From: Nitrospinota bacterium
GTDB taxonomy: Bacteria > 2-12-FULL-45-22 > JACOWJ01
Assembly (NCBI GenBank): GCA_016176845.1
Contig: JACOWJ010000005.1
Coordinates: forward strand, 1 to 27,443
DNA length: 27,443 bases
Direction: 5' to 3'
The translations under genes and the position numbers were made by a program. Shown here piece by piece: positions 6,931-13,594 of the stretch. Numbering within the stretch: position 1 is the first letter of the stretch; every line of letters starts with the position of its first letter. The notes beneath the pieces were generated by a model. That model saw nothing but the letters and a program-made list of their open reading frames with translations. It had not been told where the DNA came from and did not search any database.

Positions 6931-7029
6931 AGCTACTCCTTGTTCCTATCTGATCAATTGCTCAAAATATTCTGTCCTCTCGTTCTATATTCTACTGGAA
7001 ATAGTAGCACTCAACAACACATCTGCTAT

Positions 7030-7973
7030 TGGCTCATCACGCAGGGGAGGGAGATCCCGGAGCTGTACCTGACCCCCGCAGAGTTGCCCCACCAACTTCT
7101 GCTAGCCGGCGAAAGGGACCTTTACCGGGCCATCCAGTCGATCCTGCGCCCGTTGGGGCAAATGCAAGTTGACCGCCAGGCCCTCCTGCGCCAAGCCTTC
7201 CGCTTCTCCCAAACAGTACGGGAGCAGCGCGGCATTCCCCTTCTTCTGATCCTAGACGAGCTCCAGGAGATCCGGACCTTGGAGAATTTTGCCGGGGCCG
7301 GGAATGCCCTGGCCCTCTTCCGGGCTGCGCTTCAGTCCCAAGGAGGGATCCTCTACCTGCTGGCCGGATCGGCCGTCACGGTGCTGACCCAGATCCTCTC
7401 TGCCCCTGCAGCCCCCCTTTTTGCTCAGTTTGCCAAGCTGCCGCTGGGACCCTTCTCCCGAGAGGAAACGGCACAGCTGGTGGCCAAGTTCCTGCCGGAG
7501 GCGACAGATCCGCAGATCGCTTACACGGTCCACCACCTGACCGGTGGCTATCCTTTTTACATCCAGGCAATTTGCCGGCGGACGGCTGCACGCGTGGGAG
7601 GGCTGGGGATCCCCCTCTCGCCGGAGACGGTCAAGGAGTCTTTTGTCGTGGAGACCCTCTCCGCCAGCGGCCGTATCTACGACTTCTGCCGCTATATCTA
7701 CGATCTCTCTCTTCAGCAAGCTACGGGCTATGGTTCCATCAAGGCGGTTTTGCAGATCCTGGCGGCCGAGCTGGTGGCCCAGTGTCGCCTCAGTGATCCC
7801 CGGGCCCTCTACGATGTGGTGGGCCGGGCGCACACCTACGACATCGAGCCCTCTATGGGGTCCGGGCCGAACAGCTCAACGACGACCGGCTGGGGCGGTT
7901 GTTGGACGACCTCTACCCTCCCGGACTCGCATCTGGGGCGAATGGGTGGCTACGATTGCCCGCTCTGGGGTAG
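7030..7973 (+). pseudogene. AAA-family (archaeal-type) ATPase, 5'-truncated and frameshifted
   Basis: The frame open from 6940 to 8007 carries ATPase sequence from about 7048 on. It has a Walker B strand LLLILDELQEI near 7234-7266, a sensor-like LYLLAGSAV, then LPLGPFSREETAQLV and HHLTGGYPFYIQAI, typical of STAND/archaeal-type ATPases that act on nucleic acids or defence partners. No Walker A (GxxxxGKT) is present; the upstream 100 bp look unrelated and AT-rich, so the 5' third is missing. Near 7848 the sense frame shifts: the product ends as low-complexity Gly/Ser/Thr, while the neighbouring frame continues LYGVRAEQLNDDRLGRLLDDLYP to TAG at 7971. One missing base explains this. With both defects the gene is almost surely dead. 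Confidence 0.72.
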
Positions 7974-8142
7974 AGGGCCGGGAGAGAGTTGGAAAGCCAC
8001 AAGCTAAGGAGGCCGCCACCCGAAAGGGGCTTGGCCTGAAGATTCGCCCATCTTGGTAAAAGAGTGAGAATCTTTGCGGGACCGTTCAATCGAAGCTGGA
8101 GCGAGCGTCTCAAGTCTATCAGAGGGCGTTTGTAAGAGTTCT

Positions 8143-8637
8143 TCAATTACCTCGGGAAGCAGTTGGCGAGAGATGATCGAGGGGATTGTCCACCACCAAC
8201 CCTTCAGCCAAGCCAGCGACACAAAGGCGGCTGTCAGCGGAGACGAAGGTCAGAGGGGCCGCTCCTGCATTGATGATCAGCTGATTGGCTTGCAGGGCTG
8301 TGGCCAAGTGGATGGCATCATAAGCCCGAAGCGCCCTGCGATATGTGAGATCTGCCGCCAGCCGGAGGATCGCTTCGGGATTGGGCAAAAGGTGATATCG
8401 ATTCCTTCGACAGTCCCACACGAAAAGCCCCAAGTATCGGAGGCGTTCCTCCGGAGTGATCTCTCCCTCACGTTCCTTGCGAGCCAAGGCGGCAGCTACT
8501 TCGACCAGGGCAATTTGGCTGAGCAAGAGCAGATTCCCTGCTCTGTGAGCGATCAGATCCTGCACCCATGCCGAGCCAACCTCGCTGACGACATAGCATT
8601 TGACGAGAGCTGAGGTGTCCAGGTAGTAGTTAGCCAC
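8143..8637 (-). CDS. vapC: VapC-like PIN-domain toxin ribonuclease
   Basis: This 164-residue PIN-domain protein starts at a GTG at 8637. The acidic active site is visible: D7 in YLDTSALVK, E46 in ALVEVAAAL, D107 in AYDAIHLATA and D135 in FVSADSRL. PIN toxins cut tRNA or rRNA when free of antitoxin. It overlaps the upstream antitoxin gene by 8 nt, the usual vapBC layout. Length is a little above the family norm of ~130-150, with extra residues after D135. It lies within a cluster of broken defence genes but itself looks intact. Confidence 0.9.
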   Translation of the reverse strand: MANYYLDTSALVKCYVVSEVGSAWVQDLIAHRAGNLLLLSQIALVEVAAALARKEREGEITPEERLRYLGLFVWDCRRNRYHLLPNPEAILRLAADLTYRRALRAYDAIHLATALQANQLIINAGAAPLTFVSADSRLCVAGLAEGLVVDNPLDHLSPTASRGN

Positions 8638-8929
8638 GGTCGGCGATAATGATTTCGGACAGGTTGGGGGTAAAAGTTCTATCGGCCAGCTCGCGCCGCA
8701 CGGTTTCGTAGTCCACCGTGGGATCGATCAGGTCGCTGAAAGGATCCAAAGTCAGAGGGGATAGCCCTCCTTGCCGCAGAGTTTCTAAAATCTCTTCGGG
8801 GCAAGGGGACGTAAGGCTAAGGCTCCTCCCAACCTGTTCCAGCAGGCCCTCGATCGTCAACCCTCTGGCCTGTGCTTCCCGTCCCAATTTCTCATAGAGC
8901 TCTTCAGGAATGGTAATGGTCTTGCTCAC
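8630..8929 (-). CDS. vapB: VapB-like antitoxin
   Basis: This 99-residue protein begins SKTITIPEELYEKLGREAQARG, a ribbon-helix-helix N-terminus for operator DNA binding, and ends in an acidic, extended tail suited to blocking the PIN active site. The start is a GTG at 8929; the ribosome site is weak. It precedes and overlaps vapC, and such antitoxins normally repress their own operon. Antitoxin family names are uncertain; the pairing with vapC carries most of the weight. Confidence 0.8.
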   Translation of the reverse strand: MSKTITIPEELYEKLGREAQARGLTIEGLLEQVGRSLSLTSPCPEEILETLRQGGLSPLTLDPFSDLIDPTVDYETVRRELADRTFTPNLSEIIIADRG

Positions 8930-9106
8930 TTTGAGTGCCTTTATACTGGGGAGGACAAACGTTCAGATTGCCTTTCTGCTGGAAATGGTAGCATGCCGGC
9001 TTTCCGATGGCAAGTATCGAGGGCCATGGGAATATCCGCCCTAGACTACCCGGCTCCTTGATGACAGGGATCAGAACTTGAGCTCTTCCATATGCTATCC
9101 AAAAGC

Positions 9107-9142
9107 AAGAAGGCCGCTGGAAGGGCTTCCAGCGGCCTTCTT
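9107..9142 (-). terminator. Rho-independent terminator of tRNA-Asn
   Basis: AAGAAGGCCGCTGGAA (9107-9122) and TTCCAGCGGCCTTCTT (9127-9142) form a perfect 16-bp stem with a 4-nt loop. On the minus strand TTGCTTTT follows. It begins 6 nt after the encoded CCA of the tRNA. Confidence 0.92.
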
Positions 9143-9148
9143 CTATGG

Positions 9149-9225
9149 TGGCTCCCCGGGCCGGACTCGAACCAGCGACCAATCGGTTAACAGCCGACCG
9201 CTCTACCGAACTGAGCTACCGGGGA
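9149..9225 (-). tRNA. tRNA-Asn (anticodon GUU), CCA encoded
   Basis: Acceptor strands TCCCCGG (9225-9219) and CCGGGGA (9159-9153) pair perfectly, with discriminator G and encoded CCA (9151-9149). The D arm has AGCTCAG...GGTAGAGC, the anticodon stem CGGCT flanks GTT at 9191-9189, and the T loop reads GGTTCGAGTCC. It stands alone with its own promoter and terminator. Confidence 0.97.
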
Positions 9226-9258
9226 ACGGATCTTTCATTATCAAAAAAGAAGGTTTTT

Positions 9259-9287
9259 AAGGTATCATTTCAGTGCCCTTTTGTCAA
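9259..9287 (-). promoter_or_regulatory. Sigma70-type promoter of tRNA-Asn
   Basis: On the minus strand TTGACA (9287-9282), 17 bp, then TACCTT (9264-9259). Transcription would begin near 9252, about 27 nt before the tRNA 5' end. The -35 box contains the TGA stop codon of porB (9286-9284), so gene end and promoter overlap. Confidence 0.78.
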
Positions 9288-10228
9288 GGGTGTTTTTCTT
9301 CGCCGCAGAGCTCCAGCAACTTATCCCAGTGCAGATCGACCTGCTGCTGGGCCTGCTCCAATAGCTCGGCGCGCTCCGGATGGAACAGGTGCTCGAAGCG
9401 CCCTTGGGCCTTCAGCCATTCGGTCAATGGGACCTTGGTCTTCGGCTTGTAATTGAGCTGATAGCGGCCGTCTTCCACCTCGTAAAGCGGCCAGAAGCAG
9501 GTCTCTACCGCCAGGCGGGAGATGCTAACGGCGCTATCGATCTCGGACACCCGCCAGCCCCGGTGACAGGGGGCCAAGACGTTCAAAAAACTCGGACCCT
9601 CTACCGATAAGGCCTTCTCCGCCTTGGCTACCAGATCCCGCCACTGACCGATGGTTGCCTGGGCCAGGTAAGGGATATGATGGGCGGCCACAATGGCCGT
9701 AAGGTCCTTGCGCTCCTGCAGCTTCCCCGGTATAACCTTCCCCGCTGGGCTGGTGGTGGTCGAGGCCCCAAATGGGGTAGAACTGGAGCGTTGGATCCCC
9801 GTGTTCATATAGGCGCCGTTGTCGTAACAGACGTAAAGGAAGCTGTGGCCTCTCTCCAGTGCCCCGGAAAGGGCCTGCAGCCCAATATCGTAGGTGCCGC
9901 CATCCCCCCCAAAGGCGATGAATTTGATCGTCCGGTCCTGGGGGAATTTCCCCTGCCGCTTCAGCGAGCGGTACATGGCCTCGATCCCGGCGATGGTGGC
10001 TGCAGCATTTTCAAAGGCGCTATGCATCCAAGGGATCCGCCAGGCAGTGTACGGGTAGATGCTCGTGGCCACCTCGAGGCAGCCGGTGGCATTGACCGCT
10101 ACCAACGGATACTTGGAGGCTGCCAGGAGGATCTGTCTGACCGCAATAGAAGCCCCACAGCCTGCACAAAGGCGATGTCCGCCCGCCAAAAGCTCTGGTC
10201 TCTGAGATAACTCTTTTAAGGTTGCCAT
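9284..10228 (-). CDS. porB: 2-oxoacid (pyruvate):ferredoxin oxidoreductase, beta subunit
   Basis: This 314-residue thiamine-diphosphate subunit works in oxidative decarboxylation of pyruvate (or a related 2-oxoacid) to acyl-CoA with reduction of ferredoxin. Residues C21-x2-C24, C50 and C221 match the four ligands of the beta-subunit [4Fe-4S] cluster. GDGGTYDIG at 108-116, followed by CYDNGAYMNTG near 134-144, is the thiamine diphosphate/Mg2+ motif. The ATG at 10228 has AAGGGGAG close upstream. It is last in the porC-porD-porA-porB series, the gamma-delta-alpha-beta order typical of four-subunit enzymes in anaerobes. Substrate (pyruvate or 2-ketoisovalerate) cannot be settled from sequence alone. 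Confidence 0.93.
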   Translation of the reverse strand: MATLKELSQRPELLAGGHRLCAGCGASIAVRQILLAASKYPLVAVNATGCLEVATSIYPYTAWRIPWMHSAFENAAATIAGIEAMYRSLKRQGKFPQDRTIKFIAFGGDGGTYDIGLQALSGALERGHSFLYVCYDNGAYMNTGIQRSSSTPFGASTTTSPAGKVIPGKLQERKDLTAIVAAHHIPYLAQATIGQWRDLVAKAEKALSVEGPSFLNVLAPCHRGWRVSEIDSAVSISRLAVETCFWPLYEVEDGRYQLNYKPKTKVPLTEWLKAQGRFEHLFHPERAELLEQAQQQVDLHWDKLLELCGEEKHP

Positions 10229-10312
10229 ACTCCCCTTATCCTTTTCACGGCTTACCCGGAAACGCCTCTCCTCTTAAGGTTCGAGGGATTCGGCGCTTAC
10301 GGCGAAACGGGC

Positions 10313-11494
10313 TCACTCCCGCACGGTCAGGTAATCGACCACCTGATTCACCTGGCCGCCGCGAGCTACCCTCTCCAGCTCTCGATAGACCCGACGGATA
10401 TCTTCCAGCCCCAGATCCCTGCCCCCCAGGCCATAGATGTGCCCCAATACCTTCGGGGGATGCGAGGACTCCATCAGGGCCGCCCTGACCTCATGGAAAA
10501 CCGGACCTCCGAAGGCGCCAAAGGAATCCGCTCGATCCAGGACCGCCAGGGCCTTCAGGTGACCCAGGCTCTGGTTGATCTCTTCCCAGGGAAAAGGACG
10601 GAAAACCCTCAATTTCAGCAAGCCGGCCTTGACCCCGTCAGCCCTCAGCTCATCGACCACGGCCTGGGCCGTTCCCCCGGCCGATCCCAAGACCATAATC
10701 GCGACCTCTGCGTCCCGCAGCTGATATTCTCCAAAGAAAGCATATTCCCGGCCGCTGAGGGCCCGGAACTCCTCGGCCACCTCGAGGATCACCCCTTTGG
10801 CTTCTCGCATCGCCTCAACCTGCTGGCGCTTGTGCTCGGTATAGTAGTCTTGCAGGTCTATCGGGCCATAGGTGACCGGGTGGTCCGTATCCAGGAGAGG
10901 ATAATGAGGGATATATTCCTTCACGAAGTTCTTGACCTGGCTATCCGCCAGCAGCTCCATCCGCTCGATGGAATGGCTGATGATGAAGCCGTCCATGCAT
11001 ACCATCACAGGCAGCCGGACCCGCATATCCTGTCCGATCCTCATGGCCTGGATCAGGTTGTCATAAGCCTCCTGGGCATTTTCGGAGTAAAGTTGAATCC
11101 ATCCCGAATCCCGCGCCCCCATCGAGTCGCTGTGATCTCCATGGATATTCAGCGGACTGCTCAAGGCCCGGTTGACCACCGTCATCACGATGGGAAGCCG
11201 GGTCCCGGAGGCGATGTAAAGCATCTCCCACATCAAGGCCAGGCCTTGAGAAGAGGTGGCGGTCATGACCCGGCCACCCGCTGCGGCCGCTCCGATGCAA
11301 GCGCTCAAGGCGCTATGCTCGCTCTCCACGGCCACCAGCTCGGTATCGACCAGACCATCCGCTACGAAGCTGGAGTACTGTTGCATGATCTCCGTGGAGG
11401 GCGTGATGGGATAGGCAGCGCAGACATCCGGGTTTATCTGTCGCATAGCCTCCGCTATTGCTGTATTGCCGGTGAAGGCGACGATCTGCCCCAA
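10313..11494 (-). CDS. porA: 2-oxoacid (pyruvate):ferredoxin oxidoreductase, alpha subunit
   Basis: This 393-residue subunit carries the pyrimidine-binding domain of the thiamine enzyme and its catalytic interface. The N-terminus GNTAIAEAMRQINPDVCAAYP, then ITPSTEIMQQYSSF, is the family hallmark; ESEHSALSACIGAAAAGGR and TATSSQGLALMWEML follow near 58-90, and a C-terminal domain contains VLDRADSFGAFGGPVF. The start is a TTG at 11494 supported by AGAGGAG 8-9 nt upstream; no nearer ATG fits. A family A palindrome separates it from porD. It is followed by porB after 84 bp. Confidence 0.94.
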   Translation of the reverse strand: MGQIVAFTGNTAIAEAMRQINPDVCAAYPITPSTEIMQQYSSFVADGLVDTELVAVESEHSALSACIGAAAAGGRVMTATSSQGLALMWEMLYIASGTRLPIVMTVVNRALSSPLNIHGDHSDSMGARDSGWIQLYSENAQEAYDNLIQAMRIGQDMRVRLPVMVCMDGFIISHSIERMELLADSQVKNFVKEYIPHYPLLDTDHPVTYGPIDLQDYYTEHKRQQVEAMREAKGVILEVAEEFRALSGREYAFFGEYQLRDAEVAIMVLGSAGGTAQAVVDELRADGVKAGLLKLRVFRPFPWEEINQSLGHLKALAVLDRADSFGAFGGPVFHEVRAALMESSHPPKVLGHIYGLGGRDLGLEDIRRVYRELERVARGGQVNQVVDYLTVRE

Positions 11495-11512
11495 TTTGCT
11501 GCTCCTCTTTAA

Positions 11513-11603
11513 ATTAGGGGTTAGGGATTAGGGGCTAGGGACTAGTAAGAAGAGCTCTCGCTAATCCCTAGTCCCTAGTCCCTAGTCCCAAGTCCCTAGC
11601 CCC
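11513..11603. repeat. Family A palindrome, copy 1 (TTAGGGR arms)
   Basis: The left arm is built from TTAGGGA/TTAGGGG-type units ending GGGGCTAGGGACTAG. After an AAGAAGAGCTCTCG spacer, the right arm is CTAATCCCTAGTCCCTAG and further units. Related copies lie at 17429-17498 and 21085-21157. The right arm overlaps the 3' end of porD and supplies its last six sense codons and TAG stop. The whole element occupies the porD-porA gap. Confidence 0.88.
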
Positions 11604-11902
11604 TCAAAAGTGGTCTCTTCTACCATCCGGATGGCCTGCACCCTGGAGGGACATTCCCTGGCGCAGATCCCGCAGCCCTTACAATGGGTCAGGTCGATCC
11701 CCACCACTTTCCCGTCTTCGACCAAGATGGACGAATCGGGGCAGAAGATCCAGCAGATGAGGCAGTGGATGCATCGGTCTTCGTCCCGGACTGGCCTGAA
11801 GGTTCTCCATGAGCCCGTCTCATATTGCGTCGCGTTGCCCGCCTCCAGGATCAACCCTCCGATGGGGATCTCTTTCCACCCCTTCTCTTTTTTTTCTTTC
11901 AT
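11582..11902 (-). CDS. porD: 2-oxoacid (pyruvate):ferredoxin oxidoreductase, delta subunit (2[4Fe-4S] ferredoxin)
   Basis: This 106-residue ferredoxin-like subunit passes electrons from the thiamine centre to external ferredoxin. Two clusters are visible: C44-x2-C47-x2-C50-x3-C54 and C74-x2-C77-x2-C80-x3-C84. The PorD-type N-terminal extension (residues 1-40, with SWRTFRPV) is present. The ATG at 11902 overlaps the porC stop. The last residues, GLGTWD, and the stop are encoded by a family A palindrome, so the original C-terminus has been replaced; the change lies beyond the clusters and is probably tolerated. Confidence 0.94.
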   Translation of the reverse strand: MKEKKEKGWKEIPIGGLILEAGNATQYETGSWRTFRPVRDEDRCIHCLICWIFCPDSSILVEDGKVVGIDLTHCKGCGICARECPSRVQAIRMVEETTFEGLGTWD

Positions 11903-12471
11903 TCCCCTTGTACCTCTTCATAAGCCCGTTCCACAGCCCGAAGGTTGCCATCGATCACCTTCTGGCTGAATTTCTTGCCAAAGTTCTTTTGGATCTGGAC
12001 CAGCAAGTCCGCCAGCCCGATCTCTCCGCTCGCCCGGGCCAGGGCCCCCAGCATGGGGGTATTGGGCATGGCGCGGCCCATCGTCTCCAGGGAGATTCGG
12101 GTGGCATCCACCGTGAAGACCTTCCGCATGCCTGCGCCGATCTTCTCCCCGACCTGGGATGGCGGATTGGCCGTATTTACGATCACGATGCCGTCCTCCG
12201 GTACCCCCTCCAAGACATCGACCATCCCGATCAGGGTGGAATCTACCACGGCGACGATCCGGGGATGGGCGACCTGGCAATGAACGGTTAGAGGGTCGTC
12301 GCTAATCCGGTTGTAAGCCTTCAAAGGCGCCCCCATTCTCTCAGGGCCATATTCCGGGAAGGCCTGCACATGCTTGCCGGCACCCAACATCGCCTCGGCA
12401 AATAGCTTGGCCGCCGTCACGGTCCCTTGTCCACCACGGCCATGCCACCTGACCTCCATAAACTTGACCAT
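11899..12471 (-). CDS. porC: 2-oxoacid (pyruvate):ferredoxin oxidoreductase, gamma subunit
   Basis: This 190-residue subunit is the gamma chain that binds the CoA/domain interface in Por-type enzymes. It opens VRWHGRGGQGTVTAAKLFAE, the family signature, followed by FPEYGPERMGAPLKAYNRIS and a VVDSTLIGMVDVLEG segment. An ATG at 12471 has AAAGGAG well placed upstream. It starts 16 bp after recR and overlaps porD by 4 nt, so it heads the por genes but may share a transcript with recR. Confidence 0.93.
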   Translation of the reverse strand: MVKFMEVRWHGRGGQGTVTAAKLFAEAMLGAGKHVQAFPEYGPERMGAPLKAYNRISDDPLTVHCQVAHPRIVAVVDSTLIGMVDVLEGVPEDGIVIVNTANPPSQVGEKIGAGMRKVFTVDATRISLETMGRAMPNTPMLGALARASGEIGLADLLVQIQKNFGKKFSQKVIDGNLRAVERAYEEVQGE

Positions 12472-12487
12472 CCAAAATTCTCCTTTC

Positions 12488-13087
12488 CTACCCCATCTCC
12501 CTTCGGCCTTCCAGGGATTTGGTCAAGGTCATCTCGTCGGCAAACTCCAGATCTCCCCCCACCGGCAGCCCTCTGGCCAGCCGGGTGACCTTGATCCCCA
12601 AGGGGCGGATCAACTTCAGCAGGTACATGGCCGTTGCCTCCCCTTCCAGGTTGGGGTTGGTGGCCAAGATCACCTCTTTGACCTCGCCCTCCCGCAGCCG
12701 GGAAAGCAACTCCTTCACCCTGAGGTCTTCCGGCCCTACCCCCTCCAGGGGAGATAGACAACCCCGCAGCACATGATAGCGCCCCTTGAAGCCTCCCGTC
12801 TTCTCGATGGCCAGGACATCGCTGGGCTCCTCCACCACACAGATCAGCTCTCTGTCCCGGCTGGAATCGCTGCAAATGAAACAGGGATCCGTCTCCGTGA
12901 TGCTGCTACAAATCGAGCAGTATCCGGCCTTTTCCTTTAACACGAGGATGGCATGGGCCAGGTCCTCCGCTTCTCTTTTGGGGACCTTCAAGAGATGGAA
13001 GGCCAGCCTTTGGGCAGTCTTGGGGCCGACCCCTGGCAGCCGCGTCAAGGCCTCAATCAAATGGACCAATGAGGGAGGACGATACAT
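12488..13087 (-). CDS. recR: Recombination mediator RecR
   Basis: RecR (199 residues) acts with RecF and RecO to load RecA on gapped DNA. A helix-hairpin-helix lies in LIEALTRLPGVGPKTAQRLAF (10-30). A zinc finger has C57-x2-C60 and C69-x2-C72. The Toprim domain contains ICVVEEPSDVLAIEKT (82-97) and a later ATNPNLEGEATAMYL stretch. It is downstream of ybaB, the usual dnaX-ybaB-recR order. The ATG at 13087 has no clear Shine-Dalgarno sequence: a family B repeat abuts the start codon, and its end is all that lies upstream. Confidence 0.97.
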   Translation of the reverse strand: MYRPPSLVHLIEALTRLPGVGPKTAQRLAFHLLKVPKREAEDLAHAILVLKEKAGYCSICSSITETDPCFICSDSSRDRELICVVEEPSDVLAIEKTGGFKGRYHVLRGCLSPLEGVGPEDLRVKELLSRLREGEVKEVILATNPNLEGEATAMYLLKLIRPLGIKVTRLARGLPVGGDLEFADEMTLTKSLEGRREMG

Positions 13088-13088
13088 G

Positions 13089-13173
13089 GTTTTACCGTGA
13101 AAATGCCCGAGCCTCTCGGAACCCCATTTTCATTCTCGGAGGCGGCCAACTTTGCTTGGCCATGGCGGTTTCG
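13089..13173. repeat. Family B element, copy 1
   Basis: This ~85-bp sequence aligns with 17700-17783 and 22189-22272. Read on the plus strand, TGAAAATG and CATTTTCA make a perfect 8-bp stem enclosing a CCGAG/CTCGG hairpin, and GGCCAA/TTGGCC makes a second stem; outer ACCG and CGGT can close the whole. It fills the ybaB-recR gap. Its orientation relative to the downstream gene (recR) is opposite to that of copies 2 and 3. Confidence 0.8.
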
Positions 13174-13182
13174 GGATAGGCG

Positions 13183-13503
13183 TTAGAAGAGACCAGGGAT
13201 CCGCAGGCCACCGGTTAACTTGCCCATCTCCTCCGTGACCATCTCCCGGGATTTCCGAAGGGCCTCGTTGACCGCAGCCACCACCAAATCCTCCAGCATT
13301 TCGATATCATTCGGGTCGATCACCGCAGCATCGATCTTGATGGAGAGGACTTCCTGCCGCCCATTGGCTACAACCATGACCATCCCTCCACCTGCCGAGG
13401 CTTCTACGGTCTTCTCTCCCGCTTTTTCCTGCATTTCCAGGAGCTTCTCTTGCATCTCCTGGACTTGCTTCATCAAGTTTCCCATCCCTTTAGGGGGTTT
13501 CAT
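13183..13503 (-). CDS. ybaB: YbaB/EbfC family nucleoid-associated protein
   Basis: This 106-residue DNA-binding protein is a small homodimer. Residues 8-30 form the charged MKQVQEMQEKLLEMQEKAGE coiled-coil arm; a central sheet includes GGGMVMVVANGRQEVLSIKID, and a helix with DLVVAAVNEALRKSREMV follows, all typical. The ATG at 13503 has AGGAGAAG close upstream. It lies between dnaX and recR, as in most bacteria, and is separated from each by a hairpin or repeat of under 100 bp. Confidence 0.95.
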   Translation of the reverse strand: MKPPKGMGNLMKQVQEMQEKLLEMQEKAGEKTVEASAGGGMVMVVANGRQEVLSIKIDAAVIDPNDIEMLEDLVVAAVNEALRKSREMVTEEMGKLTGGLRIPGLF

Positions 13504-13520
13504 TGGCTTCTCCTAAGCGC

Positions 13521-13590
13521 CTATCCGAAAATCTCCCAGAAGGCCTCCCCGGACCGAAAAGGAAGAGGAGCAAGGGGGGCTTCCGGATAG
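13521..13590. repeat. Imperfect inverted repeat between dnaX and ybaB
   Basis: CTATCCG (13521-13527) and CGGATAG (13584-13590) are inverted, with GGCCTCCCC near 13542 and GGGGGGCTTCC near 13575 pairing inside. It could attenuate transcription between dnaX and ybaB or be another dispersed palindrome. No T-tract follows. Confidence 0.55.
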
Positions 13591-13594
13591 ACCG

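Noticed and set aside
8004-8142. Coding sequence downstream of vapC
   Set aside because: Short frames exist on both strands, but none has a start signal, a family pattern or consistent codon use.
13521-13590. Fourth copy of family B in the dnaX-ybaB gap
   Set aside because: It shares a short AGATTTTC stretch and a GGATAGGCG-like edge, but the stems and centre do not align, so it is listed only as a separate inverted repeat.
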